Origin: Armatimonadota bacterium | Lineage (GTDB): Bacteria; Armatimonadota; Armatimonadia; Armatimonadales; Armatimonadaceae | Direction: 5' to 3' | NCBI GenBank assembly: GCA_030833025.1 | Contig: JAURHZ010000167.1 | Coordinates: 1-5,288 of the forward strand | Length of the DNA stretch: 5,288 bases | Shown: positions 1 through 4,583 of the stretch, in pieces | How positions within the stretch are numbered: the stretch's first letter is position 1 | How the letters are laid out: each line of letters starts with the position of its first letter | Notes under the pieces: generated by a model | Told to the model about the DNA's origin: nothing | What the model saw: only the letters and a program-made list of their open reading frames with translations | Databases searched by the model: none | Program-made: the position numbers and the translations under genes

Positions 1-67
1 TCGCAGAACGGTTGGCATTGTGGTTATGGGATGGTGATTTGAAGTGGAAATCCGCCGGGAGGCGGGG
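1..67. repeat. Direct repeat copy 1 (cut by left edge)
   Basis: First copy of a direct repeat that recurs at 145-211. Aligned base by base, 65 of 67 positions agree; the two differences are g44/a188 and g62/a206, and similarity stops at 68/212. Because the copy begins at base 1 of the window, its true left end is unseen and further copies may lie to the left. Near its right end it holds a short perfect hairpin: arms 52-56 and 61-65 around the tetraloop ggga. It lies downstream of the trkA operon terminator, in sequence with no established gene. Confidence 0.9.
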
Positions 68-181
68 AGCACACAACGACCGTTGATGCGTGTTTACATT
101 CATTTGTACGCAGCGATTACGTACAAATACTTGCTGTTACATTATCGCAGAACGGTTGGCATTGTGGTTATGGGATGGTGA
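44..181 (+). CDS. Candidate 45-residue small ORF (doubtful)
   Basis: A plus-strand frame with a GTG start at 44 and TGA at 179-181. It begins V/M-E-I-R-R-E-A-G, runs through the spacer (R-V-Y-I-H-L-Y-A-A-I-T-Y-K-Y-L-L-L-H-Y), and ends inside repeat copy 2 with R-R-T-V-G-I-V-V-M-G-W. The middle is hydrophobic and aromatic with flanking arginines. The same last 11 residues and stop are encoded by 2-37, so a preceding ORF would end identically. No good Shine-Dalgarno is seen (only ggatgg about 9 nt upstream). The two repeat differences are both non-synonymous, which gives no support for coding. It may be chance. Confidence 0.2.
   Translation: MEIRREAGSTQRPLMRVYIHLYAAITYKYLLLHYRRTVGIVVMGW
102..128. 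repeat. Perfect 9-bp inverted repeat between the direct repeats
   Basis: atttgtacg at 102-110 is exactly matched by its reverse complement cgtacaaat at 120-128, around a 9-base centre (111-119). It lies wholly in the unique spacer between the two 67-bp repeat copies. The arm-to-arm distance of about two helical turns would suit a dimeric DNA-binding protein; as RNA it would make a 9-bp, A/U-rich hairpin. There is no T-run after either side, so it is not a classic terminator. Confidence 0.75.
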
Positions 182-211
182 TTTGAAATGGAAATCCGCC
201 GGGAGACGGGG
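145..211. repeat. Direct repeat copy 2
   Basis: Second copy of the 1-67 repeat, offset by exactly 144 bp (a multiple of three). It differs at positions 188 (g to a) and 206 (g to a). The 206 change falls in one arm of the copy's hairpin (196-200 with 205-209): it gives a C.A mismatch in a plus-strand RNA but a G.U pair in a minus-strand RNA. The 77 bp between copies (68-144) are unrelated to the repeat, apart from short similar words (tgtttacatt at 91-100, tgttacatta at 135-144). Confidence 0.9.
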
Positions 212-343
212 GTGCGACTTTTGACCTTCGCTACGTTGTCTGTACCGCTGGAGATGCTGGTGCTGTTGTATTACATCGACGGTAAAAAACAAAAGCCTCC
301 CGGGGGTCCGGGAGGCCATTCGATGCGAAAAGCAATAAACTAG
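188..343 (+). CDS. Candidate 51-residue small membrane ORF (doubtful)
   Basis: ATG at 188 sits at the position equivalent to the GTG at 44 of repeat copy 1; the frame ends with TAG at 341-343, overlapping the convergent RCK gene end by 4 bases. The product starts M-E-I-R-R-E-T-G-V-R and continues with a hydrophobic run of about 20 residues (11-30, L-L-T-F-A to L-L-Y-Y-I, with one Glu at 22), then a basic, Gly/Pro-rich tail. That profile fits a single membrane helix. Against it: the tail is encoded by the terminator hairpin of the opposite gene, the Shine-Dalgarno is poor, and no family is recognised. Confidence 0.2.
   Translation: MEIRRETGVRLLTFATLSVPLEMLVLLYYIDGKKQKPPGGPGGHSMRKAIN
284..316 (-). 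terminator. Intrinsic terminator of the trkA operon
   Basis: Arms 295-303 (gcctcccgg) and 308-316 (ccgggaggc) are perfectly complementary around a 4-base loop. Read on the minus strand this is a 9-bp, very GC-rich hairpin with loop ACCC, followed at once by TTTTGTTTTTT (294-284). It lies 23 bases past the stop codon of the 219-residue gene. On the plus strand the hairpin is followed by cattcg, so it works in one direction only. Confidence 0.93.
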
Positions 344-999
344 TGGCCTTCGAAAACGTGGTGTAGCTCGGATTCCCGGTCAGCTTTTACCAGCGTCAGG
401 ACAATATCCCCAGCTTCCAATATTGCCTTCGGGCTTGGCAACATCCCCTTATCACCGCGGAGAATTGCCACAATGTGTGCATCCGCCGGGAGGGTAATCT
501 CGCCAACACTCCTGCCGACCATTTTCGAAAGGCTGGAGAGCTCTACCGAAACGACTTCTAGGTTGCCGCGTGCGAGCGCCGCCAGTGGCACGATGTGGTC
601 TGTTTCGATTTCCTGCTCAATCAGGTTGAAAATGATGCGTGTGCTCGAGACAGTCGTTGTAATGCCAAGTTCTGTGAAAAGTGCTTCGTTTGCGGGGCTG
701 TTTACACGTGCAATCGTCCGCTTGACTCCAAAGCACTCACGCGCCATTTGGCACACGATGAGGTTATCTTCATCCTCGCCGGTTGCCGCAACCACGAGGT
801 CACACTGTCCGATGCCAAGCTCTTGCATCGTGCGAGACTCACAGCCATCCCCCTGGCGAACCAGATCGCCGAGGTCTTCGTATAGGCGCGCAGCACGCTG
901 GCGGTCCTTTTCCATCAGGATGACGCTGTGCCCGGCAGCCTTGAGGTCTTTGACGAGGTAGTAGCCGACATTTCCGCCACCAACAACGATGATATTCAT
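340..999 (-). CDS. trkA: TrkA-type potassium uptake regulator (RCK_N + RCK_C)
   Basis: Cytoplasmic regulatory subunit of a Trk/Ktr-type K+ uptake system: it binds NAD(H) or a nucleotide and gates a TrkH/KtrB membrane channel. Residues 1-133 form a Rossmann RCK_N (TrkA-N) domain: glycine motif G-G-G-N-V-G at 7-12, acidic E30 at the end of the second strand (ribose contact), A-A-T-G-E-D-E-D-N-L at 71-80, and R-V-N-S-P-A-N at 98-104. Residues about 137-215 match an RCK_C (TrkA-C) ligand domain. At 219 residues it is the usual length of a single-unit TrkA/KtrA protein, about half of E. coli TrkA. The ATG at 997-999 has gagg eight bases upstream and follows the stop of the upstream RCK gene by 12 bases, so the two are co-transcribed and probably translationally coupled. 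A strong terminator follows. No channel gene is in the window; the ion preference is inferred from the family only. Confidence 0.92.
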   Translation of the reverse strand: MNIIVVGGGNVGYYLVKDLKAAGHSVILMEKDRQRAARLYEDLGDLVRQGDGCESRTMQELGIGQCDLVVAATGEDEDNLIVCQMARECFGVKRTIARVNSPANEALFTELGITTTVSSTRIIFNLIEQEIETDHIVPLAALARGNLEVVSVELSSLSKMVGRSVGEITLPADAHIVAILRGDKGMLPSPKAILEAGDIVLTLVKADRESELHHVFEGH

Positions 1000-1006
1000 G
1001 TCCGTG

Positions 1007-1011
1007 TCCTC
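1007..1011 (-). promoter_or_regulatory. Ribosome binding site of the 219-residue RCK gene
   Basis: On the minus strand gagga directly follows the TAA of the upstream RCK gene (1012-1014), with eight bases between gagg and the ATG at 999. It decides the start and explains the tight coupling of the two genes. Confidence 0.7.
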
Positions 1012-1470
1012 TTAGGCCTTCTGCACCGATGCATCCAGATACGCCTGAAGCTGCTCCGCGAAGGTGTCGCAGGTATTGCCTTCGATGATGTCGCGGAAGA
1101 ACCCAGCTGCCATCGATGTCGTACACAGCACATGGATGCCGTGTTTTTGGAACACGGATGCGCGGACTGGATCGTAGATACGTGTCAGAACCGTTGGGAC
1201 GTTAAAGACTCTCTTGGCGATTTGGCTTGCCATAATGTTGCGATTATCGCCATCCGTGACGGCAATAAATGCATCCGCGCCCTCAACACCGGCCTTGCGT
1301 AGGACATCCATGTCGGTCGCGGGACCCACGAGGCGTTTTCCTTTGAAGGATGTTCCGAGTCTGCGGAAGGAGTCAGAGGTGCGGTCGACGATGGTTACGT
1401 CGTGTGTTGGGCTAAGGAGGCGAGCTACCGTTGAGCCGACGCGTCCACAGCCAATAATTACGATGCGCAT
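1012..1470 (-). CDS. TrkA N-terminal domain protein (RCK_N only)
   Basis: A 152-residue TrkA/KtrA-family protein made of essentially one Rossmann RCK_N domain. Visible marks are the nucleotide-binding loop G-C-G-R-V-G at 7-12, the acidic D29 closing the second strand (V-T-I-V-D), G-P-A-T-D at 49-53, F-I-A-V-T-D-G-D-N-R-N at 68-78 and R-I-Y-D-P at 97-101. After about residue 130 there is only a short tail, so the RCK_C ligand domain is absent; the downstream partner (340-999) has it. Paired adjacent RCK genes, including CeoB/CeoC of mycobacteria, are known, and the likely assembly is a mixed RCK ring controlling a K+ channel (inference). The ATG at 1468-1470 begins the Rossmann strand correctly, so the start is firm although no good Shine-Dalgarno precedes it (only a weak gga). 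It is the first gene of the operon driven by the promoter at 1565-1592. Confidence 0.88.
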   Translation of the reverse strand: MRIVIIGCGRVGSTVARLLSPTHDVTIVDRTSDSFRRLGTSFKGKRLVGPATDMDVLRKAGVEGADAFIAVTDGDNRNIMASQIAKRVFNVPTVLTRIYDPVRASVFQKHGIHVLCTTSMAAGFFRDIIEGNTCDTFAEQLQAYLDASVQKA

Positions 1471-1494
1471 TTGTTCCAGTCACCAACATCGGCC

Positions 1495-1549
1495 GCCGCG
1501 CTGCGGCACGAGCCTTAGGCTTCGTGTCCCTTGGCGATACGTCAGGGAC
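1495..1549 (-). promoter_or_regulatory. Three adjacent hairpins in the trkA operon leader
   Basis: In the predicted leader between the promoter and the first RCK start, three hairpins follow one another almost without gaps. In transcript order: gtccct/agggac (1549-1544 with 1531-1526, 12-base loop); cacgaagcc/ggctcgtg (1526-1507, eight pairs with one bulged A and a taa loop); gccgc/gcggc (1507-1495, loop agc). They stop about 24 bases before the ATG at 1470. There is no U-run after the last stem, so it is not a simple attenuator. I could not match it to the c-di-AMP (ydaO) riboswitch or another known class. Confidence 0.45.
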
Positions 1550-1564
1550 CCTCGGAGCCTTGAG

Positions 1565-1592
1565 ATTCTATCACTGTGGATGTGCGTGGCAA
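1565..1592 (-). promoter_or_regulatory. Sigma70-type promoter of the trkA operon
   Basis: On the minus strand TTGCCA (1592-1587) and TAGAAT (1570-1565) each match the consensus at five of six bases, with a 16-bp spacer and a TGA just before the -10 (extended -10). Predicted start of transcription near 1558, giving a leader of about 88 nt before the ATG at 1470. No better pair was seen in the rest of the intergenic region on this strand. Confidence 0.6.
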
Positions 1593-1604
1593 GTTTATGA
1601 ATTT

Positions 1605-1660
1605 TGTGTAGGGAAATGTTTGTAACACGACCGACCAATACGGAAATCTCTGTGTAGGGA
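1605..1660. repeat. tgtgtaggga direct repeat pair
   Basis: The decamer tgtgtaggga occurs at 1605-1614 and again at 1651-1660, 46 bp apart, upstream of the trkA promoter. The core gtgtaggg occurs a third time in inverse orientation at 1891-1898 (ccctacac), inside the nested inverted repeat. The flanks share loose similarity only (gtttgtaacac and gtgttgtgcac). It could be a set of regulator sites or the decayed remains of a small repeat. Confidence 0.5.
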
Positions 1661-1696
1661 CGAGTGTTGTGCACGCTGTTGCTTTACGATTTTTGG

Positions 1697-1708
1697 ATGT
1701 GTACACAT
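1697..1708. promoter_or_regulatory. 12-bp perfect palindrome atgtgtacacat
   Basis: atgtgtacacat equals its own reverse complement over 12 bp. It lies about 105 bp upstream of the trkA -35 box. Perfect symmetry of this kind suits a dimeric regulator, but no second copy exists in the window and no regulator gene is nearby, so an operator role is only a possibility. Confidence 0.35.
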
Positions 1709-1857
1709 GTGGCTGCGTGCCGTGTCCAGCTCCGGCCTCCACCAAGACGCCCACGAGAACTCCCATCCATAACTAAAGGCTACTCTCGGGCTAATTTGGT
1801 TTCCGGCCTTCGTTGGACACCCCACTCCGCTCGATGCGCTTTTTCGAAGATGTCGTT

Positions 1858-1914
1858 ACAACGCAAATAGATTTCCACACGGCGGTCCGCCCCTACACGG
1901 AATTCTTGCGTTGT
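1858..1914. repeat. 57-bp nested inverted repeat
   Basis: Outer arms acaacgcaa (1858-1866) and ttgcgttgt (1906-1914) are perfectly complementary. Inside them ttcc (1873-1876) faces ggaa (1899-1902), and the centre is the near-palindrome ggcggtccgcc (1881-1891). The trinucleotide gtt stands on both outer sides (1855-1857 and 1915-1917). It sits just past the stop codon of the 586-residue gene, so a 3'-end role in the minus transcript is possible, though no T-run follows. A tiny REP-like or MITE-like element is the other reading. Confidence 0.6.
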
Positions 1915-1915
1915 G

Positions 1916-1943
1916 TTGACAGTACTGGAACCTACTTTAAAAT
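1916..1943 (+). promoter_or_regulatory. Consensus-like plus-strand promoter antisense to the 586-residue gene
   Basis: TTGACA (1916-1921, six of six) and TAAAAT (1938-1943, five of six) are separated by 16 bp. It reads rightward, into the antisense strand of the membrane protein gene, whose stop codon and last codons overlap the spacer and -10. The -35 begins one base after the right arm of the 57-bp inverted repeat. No convincing plus-strand gene follows, so any transcript would be antisense. It may be accidental. Confidence 0.35.
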
Positions 1944-3692
1944 CCCTGTTTCCTCACAGCGCAGAAATAACATCCGCTGAGAGCGAACGATGTTTAGGGG
2001 CTTGCCATCAAGCTTTACGGAGCTTGGGATATCCATAATTCGGGCTTTGAAGTAGTAATCTGAGCCATTCAGGACTGCAAATGCATCCGAATAGCCATTT
2101 TCAATCTGCTGGTTTAGCGTAAAGCCCCATCCGACATCGAATGATGGCTGCCCAGGGCTTCCCGGGCCGTTAAACTCGCGACGAGAAACAACTGCCGACT
2201 GGCCCGGCTTCATGGATGCAGCAATCGCTACATTGTTTCCTAGCGTTCTTCCGAGGGATGCTCCAGAGAGAATAAACGGTGTTTTGTTCGTGATCTTCAA
2301 GTCGCCGTTTAAAAGCTTTCTTACATCAACGCTGCCGCCAAGGTCATACGTTGGAGATTCGGCACTCGTCGTTGCCATCGCCCACTGTGGGACATTCACA
2401 AACCCACTCACACGGCCAGCTGCGGCAATCGAACCATTCGCAAGCGTCGTTGCACCCCGTGATGGAACATCCAACATCACTTGCTTGGCCGCACCGTTGT
2501 AGATACTAAATGTCTCTTGCGAGCGAACATTTGGAGAATTCAGCGTTCCCACAATCAGCTCACGGTGCTGGGCGAACGGCGCGCTCGGACGGTTCAACGC
2601 ACCCATAATGCCAAAGATGCCCGTGAATCCCACCGCAAGTCCTGGCAGCGCCACCCAGGCCAGCTCGCGTTTACCCGTTCGCTTTAGTACGAAGTAGAGC
2701 ACTGGAATCGCGACAAGGGTATACAGTCCCAACAGAGCAAAAATCAGCGCTGTGGATGGACTCTTGAGTTCAGGTGCATTCAACATTTCGCGATCAGAAA
2801 TCGCGGATGAAATGAACATGTGTCCGGTCTGCGCCGCGACATAGCGCCGCGCAAGGTCATCCGTGTCTGTCAAGACCTGACAGATATCACCAACCCCATA
2901 AGCCGGAATCACCGTGCCGTGGGCATTTCGTAGGTTCAAGTGCGCTGCATCGATGACGATACCGCCAAAGTCTGCGTACACTTGCAGGGCCTTGCGGATA
3001 TCTGGTGAGCTGGCTCCGGGGAGCACAGCCACCGCAAATGCACGACCAAAATTGACGGATGCCCAGTCGCTGACATCTTTGTCGGACCTTGGAACGAGAA
3101 CGCGTAGTGTGGGTATCGAAGGAGCACCGGCCATCGATGCACTTGGCGATGTGCCAGCAGCACTTTTAGGCGAGCCATAGTTGGAATTATGCGTTGCTAC
3201 TCCATTGTAGCCATTCATGCTCAGGGGAACGGTAAAGTTCCGAAGGCGGTTCACGATGGATTGACGCTCGGATGCATTGGCACCAAGGATGATCGCTGCA
3301 GATCCTTCGACGAACGCTGGCTGGTCTTGTTTTGCATTTGCGTACGCCACAAACTCGCTTAGGTCGCGATTGGCTGAGAGCTCGGCATGGTATGTGGGTG
3401 GGTTGTACTGTGGTCCCGGCAGAGGAATACGGACAACGCGGTCCTCACCGGGTTTCAATGAAATCGCAACGCCGTAACGAGTCAGGTATGCAAAATTGGA
3501 TGTGTCGGTCACCGAAACATAGCCCGAAAATGCCGGATCGCTTGCCGGCAGCTGTATACGTACATCCACATGTTGCAGTAACGATGTGAAAACAACCCTT
3601 TGCGGGATGATCTGTAGCGTCGGTTTTGCAAGCGAAGCGGATGCAGCAGCTGCAAGGGCTGTGAGGACAAGCGCGATACGGTTTAGGACCAT
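1932..3692 (-). CDS. Exported two-helix membrane protein of unknown function
   Basis: A 586-residue protein of no named family. Residues 1-22 form a signal peptide (basic R5, hydrophobic run, A-S-A-S-L-A before K23). Residues 23-125 look like a beta-sandwich with strand-rich, Pro/Gly-bounded segments; 126-305 could be an alpha/beta domain; 163-192 is a Ser/Ala/Gly/Asn-rich linker. Two transmembrane helices follow at about 314-335 and 344-365, joined by the basic loop K-R-T-G-K-R-E (337-343), which should be cytoplasmic. Residues 370-586 form a second, beta-rich extracytoplasmic domain. A membrane hairpin with L-K-R-x-G-K-R-E-L-A-W between large outer domains resembles, from memory, uncharacterised bacterial membrane proteins often found near MoxR/DUF58 genes; none of those are here. 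The ATG at 3690-3692 starts the signal peptide and has no Shine-Dalgarno. Calling it envelope-associated is well supported; a molecular function is not. Confidence 0.8.
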   Translation of the reverse strand: MVLNRIALVLTALAAAASASLAKPTLQIIPQRVVFTSLLQHVDVRIQLPASDPAFSGYVSVTDTSNFAYLTRYGVAISLKPGEDRVVRIPLPGPQYNPPTYHAELSANRDLSEFVAYANAKQDQPAFVEGSAAIILGANASERQSIVNRLRNFTVPLSMNGYNGVATHNSNYGSPKSAAGTSPSASMAGAPSIPTLRVLVPRSDKDVSDWASVNFGRAFAVAVLPGASSPDIRKALQVYADFGGIVIDAAHLNLRNAHGTVIPAYGVGDICQVLTDTDDLARRYVAAQTGHMFISSAISDREMLNAPELKSPSTALIFALLGLYTLVAIPVLYFVLKRTGKRELAWVALPGLAVGFTGIFGIMGALNRPSAPFAQHRELIVGTLNSPNVRSQETFSIYNGAAKQVMLDVPSRGATTLANGSIAAAGRVSGFVNVPQWAMATTSAESPTYDLGGSVDVRKLLNGDLKITNKTPFILSGASLGRTLGNNVAIAASMKPGQSAVVSRREFNGPGSPGQPSFDVGWGFTLNQQIENGYSDAFAVLNGSDYYFKARIMDIPSSVKLDGKPLNIVRSQRMLFLRCEETGILK

Positions 3693-3697
3693 GCTTC

Positions 3698-3724
3698 ATC
3701 ATACACGCGGGGTCCTAAAAACAA
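3698..3724 (-). promoter_or_regulatory. Possible promoter giving a near-leaderless transcript
   Basis: On the minus strand TATGAT (3703-3698, five of six bases) with an upstream TG lies only five bases before the ATG at 3692, so transcription would begin at or next to the start codon. The best -35 is TTGTTT (3724-3719, 15-bp spacer), which is part of the T-run of the yebC terminator. The lack of any Shine-Dalgarno for this gene fits a leaderless mRNA. The -35 and spacing are weak. Confidence 0.4.
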
Positions 3725-3749
3725 AAATCCGGCTCGGGTGAGCCGGATT
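3717..3749 (-). terminator. Intrinsic terminator of yebC
   Basis: Arms 3726-3735 (aatccggctc) and 3740-3749 (gagccggatt) pair perfectly over 10 bp around a 4-base loop. On the minus strand the loop is ACCC, and the hairpin runs into TTTTTGTTTTTA (3728-3717). It lies 21 bases past the yebC stop codon and separates yebC from the next gene on the same strand. Its loop and interrupted T-run match the trkA terminator. Confidence 0.93.
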
Positions 3750-3770
3750 GGAGTTCACTAGCGAAGCTTA

Positions 3771-4514
3771 CTAATCATCCATCGCCGCTTCAGACAGCTC
3801 ACAGTTATGGTGAACATTCTGAACATCATCGTATTCTTCCAGCTTGTCAATCAGCTTTAGGAACTGCTCTTCTTCATCCGCAGGAAGCTGAACGGTCGTC
3901 GCTGGGATACGGGTGATCTCAGCGCTGTCATACTTGATTCCCGCTGCATCGAGGGCATCCCGGACCGCTGCAAAGTCGCGCAGCGCGGTTGTGACTTCAA
4001 AGCCACCATCCTCGGTTGGTTGGACATCTTCCGCACCGGCATCGATGGCAACTTCCATGAGCGCATCTTCCGTGGTCACACCTGATTCGATTAGAATCAT
4101 GCCCTTTTGTGCGAACATATAGCTGACCGAACCGGTTTCACCCATACGTCCACCGCCCTTGCCAAAGATCGCACGGACATCCGGGTAGGTGCGGTTATGG
4201 TTATCGGAGAGGCACTCAACGAGAATCGCGACGCCGCCTTGTCCATAGCCTTCAAAGACCATTTCAACCAGGTTTGCACCGCCAAGCTCGCCGGTTCCAC
4301 GCTGGATGGCACGCTTGATGTTGTCGGATGGCATCGAGTTCTGGCGGGCCGTCTGAATCGCCATACGCAGGCGGACGTTTGTATCCGGGCTGCCACCACC
4401 GGACTGTGCCGCGATGATGATTTCTTTCGCAATGCGCGTGAACAGCTTGCCGCGAACCGCATCCTGCTTGCCCTTACGCAGGCGGATATTGTGCCATTTA
4501 CTATGCCCTGACAT
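3771..4514 (-). CDS. yebC: YebC/TACO1/PmpR family translation factor
   Basis: A 247-residue member of the YebC/PmpR/TACO1 family, at the family's normal length. The hallmark N-terminus M-S-G-H-S-K-W-H-N-I is intact, followed by the basic R-K-G-K-Q-D-A segment, F-T-R-I-A-K-E-I, and N-x-x-L-R-M-A-I. Further family marks are A-R-x-N-S-M-P-x-D-N-I-x-R-A-I (56-70), the E-G-Y-G block near 88-91, S-D-N-H-N-R-T at 103-109, and G-K-G-G-G-R-M-G-E-T-G-S-V with M-F. The protein is cytosolic. It was long annotated as a transcriptional regulator (PmpR represses quorum-sensing genes in Pseudomonas); TACO1 is a mitochondrial translation activator, and later work links bacterial YebC to relief of ribosome stalling at proline-rich stretches. 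The conserved start and the Shine-Dalgarno at 4524-4529 fix the ATG. It is followed by its own terminator; the usual ruvABC neighbours are absent here. Confidence 0.97.
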   Translation of the reverse strand: MSGHSKWHNIRLRKGKQDAVRGKLFTRIAKEIIIAAQSGGGSPDTNVRLRMAIQTARQNSMPSDNIKRAIQRGTGELGGANLVEMVFEGYGQGGVAILVECLSDNHNRTYPDVRAIFGKGGGRMGETGSVSYMFAQKGMILIESGVTTEDALMEVAIDAGAEDVQPTEDGGFEVTTALRDFAAVRDALDAAGIKYDSAEITRIPATTVQLPADEEEQFLKLIDKLEEYDDVQNVHHNCELSEAAMDD

Positions 4515-4523
4515 GGGTGCTTA

Positions 4524-4529
4524 CTCCTT
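4524..4529 (-). promoter_or_regulatory. Ribosome binding site of yebC
   Basis: aaggag on the minus strand ends nine bases before the ATG at 4512-4514. It is the best Shine-Dalgarno in the window and contrasts with the membrane protein and the first RCK gene, which have none. No clear promoter was found in the 69 bp upstream (4515-4583); a weak -10 (TAGACT, 4558-4553) lacks a -35, and no terminator separates yebC from the gene above, so read-through is possible. Confidence 0.8.
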
Positions 4530-4583
4530 AAAACGTGTCTTTTGGACGTGAAAGTCTACCATTTGCAGGTTGACTACGGCGCG

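Larger units (their letters stand above)
1471..1931. other. 461-bp gene-free region between the membrane protein and trkA operon
   Basis: No convincing gene lies here. Several ORFs of 60-130 codons cross it on both strands, but they overlap one another, have no Shine-Dalgarno, and their products are low-complexity or rich in Pro, Arg, Thr and Cys. It holds the trkA promoter and leader (1471-1592), a 10-base direct repeat (1605-1614 and 1651-1660), a 12-bp perfect palindrome (1697-1708), and a nested inverted repeat (1858-1914). The stretch 1709-1857 shows nothing I can assign. No intrinsic terminator with a T-run follows the 586-residue gene. Confidence 0.6.

Noticed and set aside
1..211. CRISPR array
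   Set aside because: Only two copies, 67-bp unit, 77-bp spacer and no cas genes; the geometry does not fit.
473..961. Plus-strand ORF of 162 codons
   Set aside because: It lies entirely opposite the well-supported RCK gene; its product is rich in Ser and Arg with no family marks.
1471..1558. c-di-AMP (ydaO-type) riboswitch upstream of the K+ regulator operon
   Set aside because: The leader of about 88 nt is shorter than that class, and I could not find its conserved core segments.
1542..1870. Several overlapping ORFs in the intergenic region on both strands
   Set aside because: They are short, mutually overlapping, lack ribosome sites and show no domain-like sequence; one reads through the trkA promoter.
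1858..1917. Miniature transposable element with gtt target duplication
   Set aside because: At 57 bp, with 9-bp arms, a 3-bp flank match expected fairly often by chance and no second copy in the window, the evidence is too thin to call it mobile.
1858..1931. Intrinsic terminator of the 586-residue gene
   Set aside because: The hairpin arms are far apart and no T-run follows on the minus strand.
3445..3702. Minus-strand ORF starting M-M-K-H, ten bases upstream of the 586-residue gene
   Set aside because: It overlaps the signal-peptide region in another frame, is cysteine- and histidine-rich without pattern, and has no ribosome site.
4107..4511. Plus-strand ORF of 134 codons
   Set aside because: It is antisense to the unmistakable yebC gene and has no recognisable protein features.
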